From WYZ-LMO2 sp040514265 (GTDB lineage Archaea; Halobacteriota; Archaeoglobi; Archaeoglobales; Archaeoglobaceae): 17,529 nucleotides of DNA. Under the pieces are notes generated by a model, which did not search any database, was not told where the DNA came from, and saw only the letters and a list, made by a program, of their open reading frames with translations. Each line of letters begins with the position of its first letter. Positions within the stretch are counted from its first letter, which is position 1. The stretch covers positions 1 through 17,529 of the forward strand of contig JBEVCD010000052.1 in the NCBI GenBank assembly GCA_040514265.1, written 5' to 3'. Below are positions 6,947 through 13,797 of the stretch, piece by piece. Made by a program: the position numbers and the translations under genes.

Positions 6947-7967
6947 GTTCAACGCTATGAGAGTCTACATTTAAAAATTTGCGCACCAGATCCGGCACCT
7001 CCGACGGCAGAACGTGAAGATACCTCACGCCGTTGTAAACCACTGCCACCACCATCCTAGCCCTTTCCCTGTTGATCCCGAAGTACTCTCTGAAAGGTGC
7101 CTCGTCCGTTCTGAGACTCTTGCGACCCAGCACTTCCTCCTCGAACCTCTTCGAGTAATCTTCGAAGTCGAGTTTCTCACCCCTTGCGTCGACAATTTCG
7201 ACGTCCATGACGTACTTCTCACCCCTCCTCCAGACGCAGTAGTTCGGGTGGTGGTTTATTCCAAGGCAAGGTGTTACCTCCACGTTGTCCGGAGCGTTGT
7301 CGAAGGCTGCTGCGAAACCCTCTATCTGCTTATCGAAGAGCTTCGCGCTTCTGCTGCTCAACCACTCGAACTGTCTCTCGTTTACCCCTTTGAATGACAC
7401 GTCTAAATCTACGCGCTTGTCCATCTCCAGCTGCTGCACGTCGAGTTTCGCCAACCTCAGACCGTTCGTTTCGATTATGATCTTCGAATTCAGAACGCTC
7501 TCAACTGCGGCGTCGTCGAAGTTGTATTTTTCCGCGATCTCGAACAGCTTCTCGCTGCCGAGCAACTTAACAAGCTCCAGGACGTGCTCCCACTGAAGCG
7601 TGGGCTCGTTGCCCGTGATCCTGACGACTCCGAGTCTGTACTTCGACTTAGCAACTCTAACATCTTTCAGCAGCTTGTCTGACCTGCAGAGTATATCTCT
7701 TACAACCTCGATCACGCTTTTAACGATGGGTTGCGAGTTTCTGGCTTTCCAGCACCAGCAGTACTTGCAGTCGAGGTTGCAGCCGACTAGGTCGAGAACG
7801 ATTTCGAGCTTTCCGTCGATAAGCCCGCAGCTGGCGACGCAGTTGCAGCTCCGAAACCTATCGTTGCACTTCTGCCAGCCGAGCCTTCGCCTCAGCGGAA
7901 CCCAGCGCGTGGGGTAGTATATGTTGGAGTATCTCCCTTCCACTTTGAAGCTATGCGGGGAAGACAT
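6933..7967 (-). CDS. Radical SAM protein of unknown substrate
   Basis: The 344-residue protein has the radical SAM cluster motif GCNLDCKYC (Cys63, Cys67, Cys70) followed directly by WCW with a further Cys72. ITGNEPTLQ at about residue 156 stands where the GGEP SAM-contact motif is expected, with Asn in place of the second Gly. Ahead of the motif is an unusual group of cysteines at 34, 41, 43 and 47 (C-x6-C-x-C-x3-C) that could hold another metal or cluster. No SPASM domain is obvious at the C-terminus. ATG 7967 is used; the gene is divergent from FAU-1 with only 26 bases between the start codons, and its end overlaps rps17e, so it would be co-transcribed with a ribosomal protein. Family type is firm, reaction unknown. 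Confidence 0.88.
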   Translation of the reverse strand: MSSPHSFKVEGRYSNIYYPTRWVPLRRRLGWQKCNDRFRSCNCVASCGLIDGKLEIVLDLVGCNLDCKYCWCWKARNSQPIVKSVIEVVRDILCRSDKLLKDVRVAKSKYRLGVVRITGNEPTLQWEHVLELVKLLGSEKLFEIAEKYNFDDAAVESVLNSKIIIETNGLRLAKLDVQQLEMDKRVDLDVSFKGVNERQFEWLSSRSAKLFDKQIEGFAAAFDNAPDNVEVTPCLGINHHPNYCVWRRGEKYVMDVEIVDARGEKLDFEDYSKRFEEEVLGRKSLRTDEAPFREYFGINRERARMVVAVVYNGVRYLHVLPSEVPDLVRKFLNVDSHSVEHGDR

Positions 7968-7993
7968 AAATTTACTGCCGAACTCCTCGCGTC
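7966..7993. promoter_or_regulatory. 26-base divergent spacer between the radical SAM and FAU-1 starts
   Basis: The element CATAAATTTAC at 7965-7975 overlaps the ATG of the minus-strand radical SAM gene. It also sits about 24-28 bases before the FAU-1 ATG, so it is the likely TATA box of FAU-1. No comparable AT-rich box is placed for the minus-strand gene inside the spacer; its TATA would have to lie within the FAU-1 coding sequence, which is GC-rich there. Confidence 0.4.
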
Positions 7994-9379
7994 ATGGGTG
8001 TAAGGGTGAGGGGAATATACGCCACAGCTCTGACGAAGATTCTGCTCGATTCCGGCTTCAAACTCTCCCACACCTCGAAGGTTATCGAAGAGCGTTTCGG
8101 TGTCGTAGGAGAAGGACCGCCGAAGGTTACGGTGAAGGACGCCGACCAGAGGCACGGGGTCGTGGTTGTTGGGGATTACGAGATCGCAAAGAAGGTCTTC
8201 GAGACCCTTTCGAACTTCGCAATTGCTCGCTGGGTTTCGAAGCTCCCCCTCCACGCCGTAGTGAAGGGAAGGGTTGAGGAGGTCAGAAACGGCACGGCGA
8301 TCGTCGACCTCGGCGGTTACGAGGGGCTGCTGGAGGGGAACTTCAGCGTGGGCGACGAAGTTCTTGTCGACATAGCCCGGCCTTTCATGCCAAGCGACGA
8401 GTATGCGAGACTCTCGACGAACTACACGATCTTCGGCGACTACGTTGCCCTGATAAGAGGAATAAAAAGGAGAGTCGTCTTCAGCAGGCACATAACAGAC
8501 AGAAGACTCAGAGACGATCTGGCGGCTCTCTCCGCTATGTGCGACGTCGGCGAGTGGTGCGTGAAGTGGAGGAGCTCCGCCACCCTCGGCAAACTCGAAG
8601 ACATGCTCAGAGACATCAGAAAGACTTACGAGCTCGCGAAAGAGGTGATGAAGAGAGGAGAAGAAGCAGAAGTAGGGGAGATTGTCTACAGCGGCGAGTT
8701 CTTCGGCGTAATCAGCTTCGGCGAGAAGGAGAAGCTCGACGATCTGAGAAACGAGGTGACCCCGACGATCCGGCACCACCACTCGCTGAAGTCGGTCGGC
8801 GAGGGAGAGATCGTGGACTTCGGCGAGCACACCTTACGCTTCGGTGCGGACAGAGATGCTATTTCGAGGGCAGCCATCGATTTCGTCATGTCGAACATGG
8901 GCATCGTCGAGATCGAGCACGTCTCTCTGCTTAGGGGGCAGACTCTCAAGCTAACGCCCGGAAAAGCCGTATCGAGGGGGTGTCTAAAGAGGGTGTTCCG
9001 AAAGCCGGGCTTCTTTGACGGTCTCGGTGTCAGAAAGGAGCCCGGAGACTACGACATGATGGAGTTCTCCCCGGAGCTACCGTTCATACTTCACCGCTAC
9101 TACAGCAGAGACGGAGAGCTGAAGGGCATTTACGTAAACCTCAACACCCTGCCAGACGTCGGCAGGAAGCTTATCAGGTACCTCGACATGGAGATCGACG
9201 TCGTGGCGAGAGGCGGGGAAACGAAAGTTCTGGATTCCGAGAAACTTCAAAGGGCTTGCGAGCTCGGCATAGTCAAAGAGGACGTGAAGAACTACTACGA
9301 GGAGCTGGCTGAGAAGATCAGAAGGGTAATCGAGGGTGAGAGGGAGGTGACCATCGAACAGCTTGCGGAAGTTCTTTAA
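7994..9379 (+). CDS. fau-1: FAU-1 family RNase E/G-like protein (AU-rich RNA binding, DUF402 domain)
   Basis: The 461-residue protein matches the archaeal FAU-1 family, described as a probable RNase E/G-type ribonuclease that binds AU-rich RNA and is linked to rRNA processing. Visible parts are an N-terminal alpha/beta section beginning GVRVRGIYATALTKILLD, an S1-like beta segment at about 88-130 (VVKGRVEEVRNGTAIVDLGG), a charged helical middle, and the C-terminal DUF402 region containing IRHHHSLKSVGEG, VRKEPGDYDMMEF and GIYVNLNTLPDV. The length is normal for the family. The gene is divergent from the radical SAM gene and is followed after 23 bases by tRNA-Pro, whose TATA box lies on its last codons. 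It belongs to the CpG-rich block. Confidence 0.88.
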   Translation: MGVRVRGIYATALTKILLDSGFKLSHTSKVIEERFGVVGEGPPKVTVKDADQRHGVVVVGDYEIAKKVFETLSNFAIARWVSKLPLHAVVKGRVEEVRNGTAIVDLGGYEGLLEGNFSVGDEVLVDIARPFMPSDEYARLSTNYTIFGDYVALIRGIKRRVVFSRHITDRRLRDDLAALSAMCDVGEWCVKWRSSATLGKLEDMLRDIRKTYELAKEVMKRGEEAEVGEIVYSGEFFGVISFGEKEKLDDLRNEVTPTIRHHHSLKSVGEGEIVDFGEHTLRFGADRDAISRAAIDFVMSNMGIVEIEHVSLLRGQTLKLTPGKAVSRGCLKRVFRKPGFFDGLGVRKEPGDYDMMEFSPELPFILHRYYSRDGELKGIYVNLNTLPDVGRKLIRYLDMEIDVVARGGETKVLDSEKLQRACELGIVKEDVKNYYEELAEKIRRVIEGEREVTIEQLAEVL

Positions 9380-9385
9380 AGCCAG
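9371..9385 (+). promoter_or_regulatory. TATA box of tRNA-Pro inside the FAU-1 stop region
   Basis: TTCTTTAAAGCC at 9372-9383 contains the FAU-1 stop codon (TAA 9377-9379). It is centred about 25 bases before the tRNA 5' end at 9403, the normal TBP-binding distance, so the tRNA promoter and the protein stop share the same bases. Confidence 0.5.
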
Positions 9386-9402
9386 TTAGTTCACTCATCG
9401 AG

Positions 9403-9476
9403 GGGGCCGTAGGGTAGCCTGGTCATCCTACCGGCTTTGGGAGCCGGTGACCCGAGTTCAAATCTCGGCGGCCCCA
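9403..9476 (+). tRNA. tRNA-Pro (anticodon TGG)
   Basis: A full cloverleaf can be folded by hand. The acceptor stem is GGGGCCG with CGGCCCC and discriminator A at 9476. TA occupies positions 8-9, and the D arm is rich in GG. The anticodon stem is CCGGC/GCCGG around the loop TTTGGGA, giving anticodon TGG. The T arm is CCGAG-TTCAAAT-CTCGG. No intron and no encoded CCA are present, as is usual in archaea. A short inverted repeat GCAGA/TCTGC with a T run lies just after it at about 9480-9501. Confidence 0.95.
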
Positions 9477-9611
9477 TCTGCAGACGTTTTTCACCTCTGC
9501 AAGATATTTCCTGAGCTGGATTTCCAGAAAAGCCGGCAGATTCAGCCCGATTTCTCTCGCTTCCTCGATTAGATTTTTATCCACAGTTTTATTGCTATCG
9601 CGCGGCATACG
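9423..9611 (-). CDS. CcdA-like antitoxin fragment whose frame runs into antisense of tRNA-Pro
   Basis: From an ATG at about 9611 the minus strand encodes about 62 residues. The first 46 (MPRDSNKTVDKNLIEEAREI, then GLNLPAFLEIQLRKYL) look like the C-terminal half of CcdA-type or similar small antitoxins, with the K-x-V-D-x-x-L-I-E-x-A-R start and the LPAFLE helix. The frame then crosses the 3' end of the tRNA gene, giving the tail WGRRDLNSGHRLPKP, the well-known signature of ORFs that read a tRNA backwards. No toxin gene is visible beside it. It may be a true short protein, or an antitoxin remnant fused to the tRNA when an element integrated there. No promoter is evident. Confidence 0.35.
   Translation of the reverse strand, partial: RMPRDSNKTVDKNLIEEAREIGLNLPAFLEIQLRKYLAEVKNVCRWGRRDLNSGHRLPKPVG
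9480..9501 (+). terminator. Possible tRNA-Pro terminator
   Basis: GCAGA and TCTGC form a 5-bp inverted repeat around GTTTTTC directly downstream of the tRNA. T-rich sequence after a tRNA is the usual archaeal termination signal. The hairpin itself may be chance. Confidence 0.3.
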
Positions 9612-10033
9612 TATTGCAATTTCCGGGGCAGCATTACAGCAGTACGAGTCCATGAGAGCACATGAGAAAATCGAGCTCTGCGTAACACCCGCGGAGCATG
9701 ACAGGTAAATGGACATTCGGTGGCGATTCACCAGTTGTCGGCGCATTCATATCTGGCGAACCCCGTGATGATAGTGTATATGTTGCCTCTTTTCGGCTTC
9801 GAGTTTTTTGATTAACTCGCTGATCTTTTCTCCGTTGGCGTCGGGAGTTTTGAGAACTTTAAACCGTTGGCGGTTTTCTTTAGCACGCCTTTTAATCGAT
9901 CAGCTTCGTCTTTACGCTCTTCGTTTTGGCTGTCAGGTAAGAGATAGCAGAACTGACTTCCCCGCAGCAAAAACCTGTGAGGATATTTAAAATAGAAAAA
10001 TTTTTGTATTCGATTAGAGCAAATTGGGATTAA
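9612..10033. other. Gene-poor stretch between tRNA-Pro and the ABC operon
   Basis: Over about 420 bases I see no convincing intact gene. The minus strand contains a short charged frame at about 9758-9890 with the peptide ISELIKKLEAEKRQ and no start codon, which may be a gene remnant. The last 60 bases hold AT-rich elements (ATATTTAAAATAG at about 9982-9994, AAAAATTTTTG near 10000) that probably form the promoter of the ABC transporter operon. Confidence 0.4.
9980..9996 (+). promoter_or_regulatory. Probable promoter of the ABC transporter operon
   Basis: GATATTTAAAATAG fits an archaeal TATA box and would start transcription near 10012-10016. That leaves a leader of about 45 bases before ATG 10061, with GGTGGTGG as the ribosome-binding sequence. 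Confidence 0.4.
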
Positions 10034-10060
10034 ATGCTTCGCTACGTAGTGGGTGGTGGT

Positions 10061-10909
10061 ATGATAGAGGTCGAAAATTTGACGAAATACTACGGGAAGT
10101 TCAAGGCTCTAGACGGGATAAATTTGAGAATAGAGGAGAACGAGGTCTTCGGTTTCCTCGGACCGAACGGAGCCGGTAAGACTACGACGATAAACCTCAT
10201 CCTCGGACTCATACAGCCGACTTCCGGGAGAATAAGGGTAGCGGGACTCGACGTCGTCAAGAATCCGATAGAGGTGAAGAAGATATGCGGCTACCTGCCG
10301 GAAAACGCCGGATTCTACACTAACATGACAGCAAAACAGAATCTGCTGTACTTCGCGGAGTTCTACGATATGGGTAAAGAGGAGGCGACGAAGAGGGTCG
10401 ACGAGCTGCTCGAACTNNNNNNNNNNATGAAGCAGCGTTTGGGACTGGCACAGGCACTGATAAACGACCCGGAGGTGGTTTTTCTCGACGAGCCCACGAC
10501 CGGTCTCGACCCGGCGGGAGCTGCGGACTTCAGGAGGATTATAAGGCAGCTCAAGAGGGACGGTAAGACTGTATTCTTCTCCTCACACGTACTTTCGGAG
10601 GTAAAGGAGGTGTGCGAAACGATCGGAATAATACACAGGGGCAAGATCCTCGCGAAGGGTAGGATTGAGGATTTCAGCAGCAAGACGAGAATTGCCGTTC
10701 AAAGCGAGCCAAAAGCCAGCGAAGAGCTGCTAAAAAAGTTCGGAAATGTTAGCTATGACGAGAAATCGGACGTGTTTGTAATCGAAGCCGACGGCGATCG
10801 CAGAGTAGAGATAGCAAAATTCCTCTTCAACAACGGATACATCGTCAAGGAGCTACACCTGATTGAGCCGAGCTTGGAGGAGATATACCTCAGCTTGGTG
10901 GGAGAATGA
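10061..10909 (+). CDS. ABC transporter ATP-binding protein, interrupted by a 10-N assembly gap
   Basis: This is the ATPase of an ABC-2 type transporter. The Walker A motif GPNGAGKTT is at residues 34-42. The Q-loop region is ICGYLPENAGFY, Walker B plus D-loop is VVFLDEPTTGLDP, and the H-loop is FFSSHVLSEV. A C-terminal extension of about 70 residues is typical of exporter-type ATPases. The ABC signature (normally LSGGQ or YSKGMKQR) falls on the N run at 10417-10426: LLEL is followed at once by MKQRLGLA, where roughly 15 more residues are expected. The gap is thus a placeholder and too short, although the frame happens to be kept. ATG 10061 (MIEVENLTKYYG) is the likely start; ATG 10034 would add nine residues. 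The gene overlaps the permease by ATGA. Confidence 0.9.
   Translation: MIEVENLTKYYGKFKALDGINLRIEENEVFGFLGPNGAGKTTTINLILGLIQPTSGRIRVAGLDVVKNPIEVKKICGYLPENAGFYTNMTAKQNLLYFAEFYDMGKEEATKRVDELLEXXXXMKQRLGLAQALINDPEVVFLDEPTTGLDPAGAADFRRIIRQLKRDGKTVFFSSHVLSEVKEVCETIGIIHRGKILAKGRIEDFSSKTRIAVQSEPKASEELLKKFGNVSYDEKSDVFVIEADGDRRVEIAKFLFNNGYIVKELHLIEPSLEEIYLSLVGE
10417..10426. other. Assembly gap (10 N)
   Basis: Ten N bases lie within the ABC ATPase gene at the position of the signature motif. By comparison with the family, about 45-55 real bases are expected here, so the N count does not reflect the true length. Confidence 0.95.
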
Positions 10910-11847
10910 GGGTTTTGATCATTGCTAAGAAGGAGTTCGCCGACCACATCACGAGTAGGAGGTTCCTAGCCTTTCTCGTCGTGTTCCTGCTCATCTTCAG
11001 TTTCAGCGTGTATCAGGGTGTGAGCTCGTTCATGAAGACTTACGAGCTTTACGCCAGTGGAGCGTCCGAGAAGCCCAACGTTATCCAGATATTCGGCTTC
11101 CTCGCCACTGGGAGCACTTCCATTCTCGGCGGCATTCTCGGCATACTCATGGGCTTCGATTTGCTGACGAGGGAAAAGGAAAGCGGAACGCTGAAAACGC
11201 TATTGTCCCATCCGGTCTTCAGAGACGAGATCATAAACGGCAAGGCTCTGGGAGCTCTGCTTGCCATGGCTCTCGTCGTATTTCTAACGCTGATCGCAGC
11301 TTTCGGCGTGCTGATCGCCCTCGGCTTCGTACCGAGCGTCGGTGACTTTGTCGTCATCCTGAAGTTCGGAGCGATTACGCTCGTTTACTTCTTCACGTTC
11401 TTCTCCATCGGACTCTTCGCCTCAGCGGTGGCTAAGAGCACGACCACAGCTCTGATGACAGCATTTGCCGTATTCATCTTTCTGGCGATAATTCTACCGG
11501 TCGTCGGTTTCATCGCCACGGAAGCTTTGGCTGGAGAGCCTCCTAAGCCTCCAGAGGTCGAGTCCTACAACATCCCTGGTGGTTCCATCCCCACAGAAGA
11601 CCCGCGGTGGGAGGAGTATGAGAGACAGATGGAGGAGTACATGAAGAGGAGACTGGCTATATCGTCCGTATTCACGCTGCTATCTCCGATGTCGAACTAC
11701 GTATCCCTCGCTTCCTCGCTATCAGCACCGGAAAGTGTTTTCTACCCTGCCGGGGACACAACCAAAAACTGGGTAAGTCTGATCGTGACGCCAGCGGTAT
11801 TTTTCGCCGTCAGCTACGTGAGGTTTCTGAGGGAGGAGATAGTTTGA
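10906..11847 (+). CDS. ABC-2 type permease
   Basis: The 313-residue membrane protein begins VLIIAKKEFADHITSRRF, the usual amphipathic elbow helix before the first membrane segment of ABC-2 permeases. The first membrane segment (FLAFLVVFLLIFSFSVY) and the later ones (about 70-90, 120-145, 155-175, 180-205, and a last one at 290-305) can be picked out. The motif LTREKESGTLKTLLSHPV between segments is typical of this family (NosY/YhaP type). A large external loop of about 80 residues, rich in Pro and Glu, lies between segments 5 and 6. It pairs with the preceding ATPase (ATGA overlap) and the following exoprotein (TTGA overlap at 11844-11847). The substrate is unknown. Confidence 0.88.
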   Translation: MRVLIIAKKEFADHITSRRFLAFLVVFLLIFSFSVYQGVSSFMKTYELYASGASEKPNVIQIFGFLATGSTSILGGILGILMGFDLLTREKESGTLKTLLSHPVFRDEIINGKALGALLAMALVVFLTLIAAFGVLIALGFVPSVGDFVVILKFGAITLVYFFTFFSIGLFASAVAKSTTTALMTAFAVFIFLAIILPVVGFIATEALAGEPPKPPEVESYNIPGGSIPTEDPRWEEYERQMEEYMKRRLAISSVFTLLSPMSNYVSLASSLSAPESVFYPAGDTTKNWVSLIVTPAVFFAVSYVRFLREEIV

Positions 11848-13511
11848 AAACGCACATCGCTCTGTCAGTCTTTCTCGCCCTGACACTCACCGCTTCAATA
11901 AGCTGCGACGTGTATGAAGTCAACGCCGTGCCAGGGGAGACTTTGAAGTTCGCGGTAACAGTTAAAAACGACGAAGACGACGAAAAATTCATCTACCTCT
12001 CCTATCACGCCCCGGAAGGTTTCACCGGCAGATTTCTGTACGAGGGAAAAATCGTCGAGTCTCTGAAGCTGAATTCGGGTGAGGAAAAGAGTCTGGAGTT
12101 TCAGCTCTACGTTCCGGTCGACGCTGACGGTGTTTACTTCGTGACGCTGTACGCCGACGGCAGCTACACGATTCGCGTGAACGTCGGATATCCGGAGAAC
12201 CCGATCAGAGTACACTCACCGGTCACCGGCGTCGCCGCGGAGGCGGGGGACACTGTGAAGTTTCGGATAACCGTCGAAAACCTGCTCACCGGCGATTACC
12301 CGCTGAGGCTCGGATGCGTTATGCCGAAAGGCTGGAAGTGCAGATACATCGAAAACAACGCTGAAGTCTACTCGATCGTCCTCAAAGCTGGAGAGAGCAG
12401 GAACATCGAGCTTGAAGTCGAGACGGACAGTAGCTCCGATGTGGGTGTCTACAAAGTGTTGCCGCTGTTTAACGGCTACCACCCTCTAAAACTTGAAGTG
12501 AGGATAACGAAAACGCATAGGGGTGAGAAGGGCGAAGTAAAACTGACAGTCGTCGATAGAGACGGCAAGGGTGTGGCTTCCGCGCGGGTAAGCGTAGACG
12601 GATACGAATTCTTTACGTCGGCTGAGGGTAGAGCGACATTCGAGGTTCCGCCCGGCGTTTACACGGTGAAAATAAGCAGAGGCGGATACTACGATAAGGA
12701 AATAAAAGACGTCGAAGTGAGAGCCGGCAAAACGACGGATCTCGGAACGATCTATCTGGAAAAGAGAGCGTACTACGTCGAACTCGTAGTTTCAAACCCG
12801 AAAATGACGGCTACACTCGGTGTAAATCCCGTGTTTGAGTTCAGGGTCGAGAACATGGGTTACGCGGACGACACTTACAGACTTAAAGCCGAAGGGTTGC
12901 CGGCAGACGTATTTCCGGCGTTCAAAGTAGACGGGGTCACAGTATCGGAGATCTTCCTGGAGGGCGGTGAGTCTAAGGATGTTCGCTTGGAACTCATATT
13001 TCCTCCGGCTACGAAGCCCGGTAAGTACGAGTTCAAACTCTGTGTCGTCGGGCAGTATGCAGCGTGCAGGAATCTCACGCTTAATCTCCAAGGAGAGTAT
13101 AGAGTGCTTTTCGAGCCTGAGGGGGGCAGATACCTCTTCATCATGGAGGTCGGCGAGATCAGAGACATTAACGCCATAGTTAGAAACGTCGGTAGGGGCG
13201 CGACTCTCACCAACGTGAACATCTCGGTCGAGGCTCCGCGCGGCTGGGAAGTAGACGTTCGCCCGTCGGTAGTTCCGGCTATCGAACCTTACGAGGGTGT
13301 TCCGGTGAAAATAACCGTCAGCGTCCCGCCGGATGCTATTCCCAGCGAATACAAGTTGAAAGTGGAGATAACTAGCGACCAGACAGGAAGCACGGAAGAA
13401 CTCAGAATAGTCGTTAGGGAGAAAAGTTACGCGACCGTAATAGGTGTGGCGATAGTAATCGCAGCCGTCGCCGGGGTTCTGCTCGTCTTCAGAAAGTTTG
13501 GGAGAAGGTAG
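11844..13511 (+). CDS. Exported NEW3-domain protein with carboxypeptidase-regulatory-like domain and C-terminal anchor
   Basis: The 555-residue protein starts with a signal peptide (HIALSVFLALTLTASISC), so it is exported; the Cys at its end might be a lipid site. It is built of Ig-like beta domains of the NEW3 (COG1470) kind at about 25-125, 130-215, 320-410 and 430-520. A CarboxypepD_reg/PEGA-like domain lies at about 228-305 (VTVVDRDGKGVA type, then VPPGVYTVKISRGGY). A C-terminal membrane helix (VIGVAIVIAAVAGVLLVF) is followed by RKFGRR. The start is TTG, overlapping the permease stop. Being fused into the operon of an ABC-2 transporter, it may be an external accessory of the transporter or a surface protein; this pairing is seen in other archaea, but the role is not known. 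Confidence 0.85.
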   Translation: MKTHIALSVFLALTLTASISCDVYEVNAVPGETLKFAVTVKNDEDDEKFIYLSYHAPEGFTGRFLYEGKIVESLKLNSGEEKSLEFQLYVPVDADGVYFVTLYADGSYTIRVNVGYPENPIRVHSPVTGVAAEAGDTVKFRITVENLLTGDYPLRLGCVMPKGWKCRYIENNAEVYSIVLKAGESRNIELEVETDSSSDVGVYKVLPLFNGYHPLKLEVRITKTHRGEKGEVKLTVVDRDGKGVASARVSVDGYEFFTSAEGRATFEVPPGVYTVKISRGGYYDKEIKDVEVRAGKTTDLGTIYLEKRAYYVELVVSNPKMTATLGVNPVFEFRVENMGYADDTYRLKAEGLPADVFPAFKVDGVTVSEIFLEGGESKDVRLELIFPPATKPGKYEFKLCVVGQYAACRNLTLNLQGEYRVLFEPEGGRYLFIMEVGEIRDINAIVRNVGRGATLTNVNISVEAPRGWEVDVRPSVVPAIEPYEGVPVKITVSVPPDAIPSEYKLKVEITSDQTGSTEELRIVVREKSYATVIGVAIVIAAVAGVLLVFRKFGRR

Positions 13512-13675
13512 TCGGAGTTTTAGAGGTGTTCGTCTGTTTCCATGCGTAAATTCTCATGCCCCATTAACGCCACGTTGTAGTTTCCGCTGCCAGGATCTGA
13601 AATTCGCTATCTCAGCACCTTTTCAGCTTCATCCCCCACTGCGAAGACTTAAGATCGTAGTCGGGGGAGGTGTAG
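13512..13675. other. Intergenic region after the NEW3 gene
   Basis: No convincing gene is seen in this stretch. ACTTAAGATC at about 13647-13656 could be a TATA element for the truncated CPYC ORF. A purine-rich GGGGGAGGTG at 13663-13672 resembles a strong Shine-Dalgarno sequence. Confidence 0.35.
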
Positions 13676-13797
13676 AAAAAATTCGCAGTTATTTTCAGAC
13701 CAAAGAGCGTAAACACTCTCCGAGCTGTAGCCGCTGACGGGAGAATCTTCGGCGGCGCTGTAACTGGTGACGAATGCCCGTACTGCTTAAACTCCCT
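13676..13797 (+). pseudogene. 5' part of an unknown ORF with a CPYC motif, cut off at the composition break
   Basis: The frame from 13676 (after a TAG at 13673) reads KKFAVIFRPKSVNTLR, then AVAADGRIFGGAVTGDE, then CPYCLNSLK. It uses codons like the central block and looks like real protein. GGGGGAGGTG just upstream (13663-13672) could be a ribosome-binding site, but no ATG, GTG or TTG follows in frame, only GTG directly before the TAG. At about 13796 the frame runs into antisense of larA, where the composition changes, so the 3' part of the gene appears to be missing. I cannot name the family. The CPYC pair could be redox-active or metal-binding. The opposite strand also has an open frame here, but with poorer protein character. 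Confidence 0.35.

Noticed and set aside
7892..8830. 312-residue open frame on the minus strand
   Set aside because: It lies entirely over the FAU-1 gene and the start of the radical SAM gene, and has no family character. It is an antisense shadow kept open by the codon bias of FAU-1.
9808..9990. 60-residue plus-strand frame in the gene-poor region
   Set aside because: It has no ribosome-binding site, no domain character and atypical codon use.
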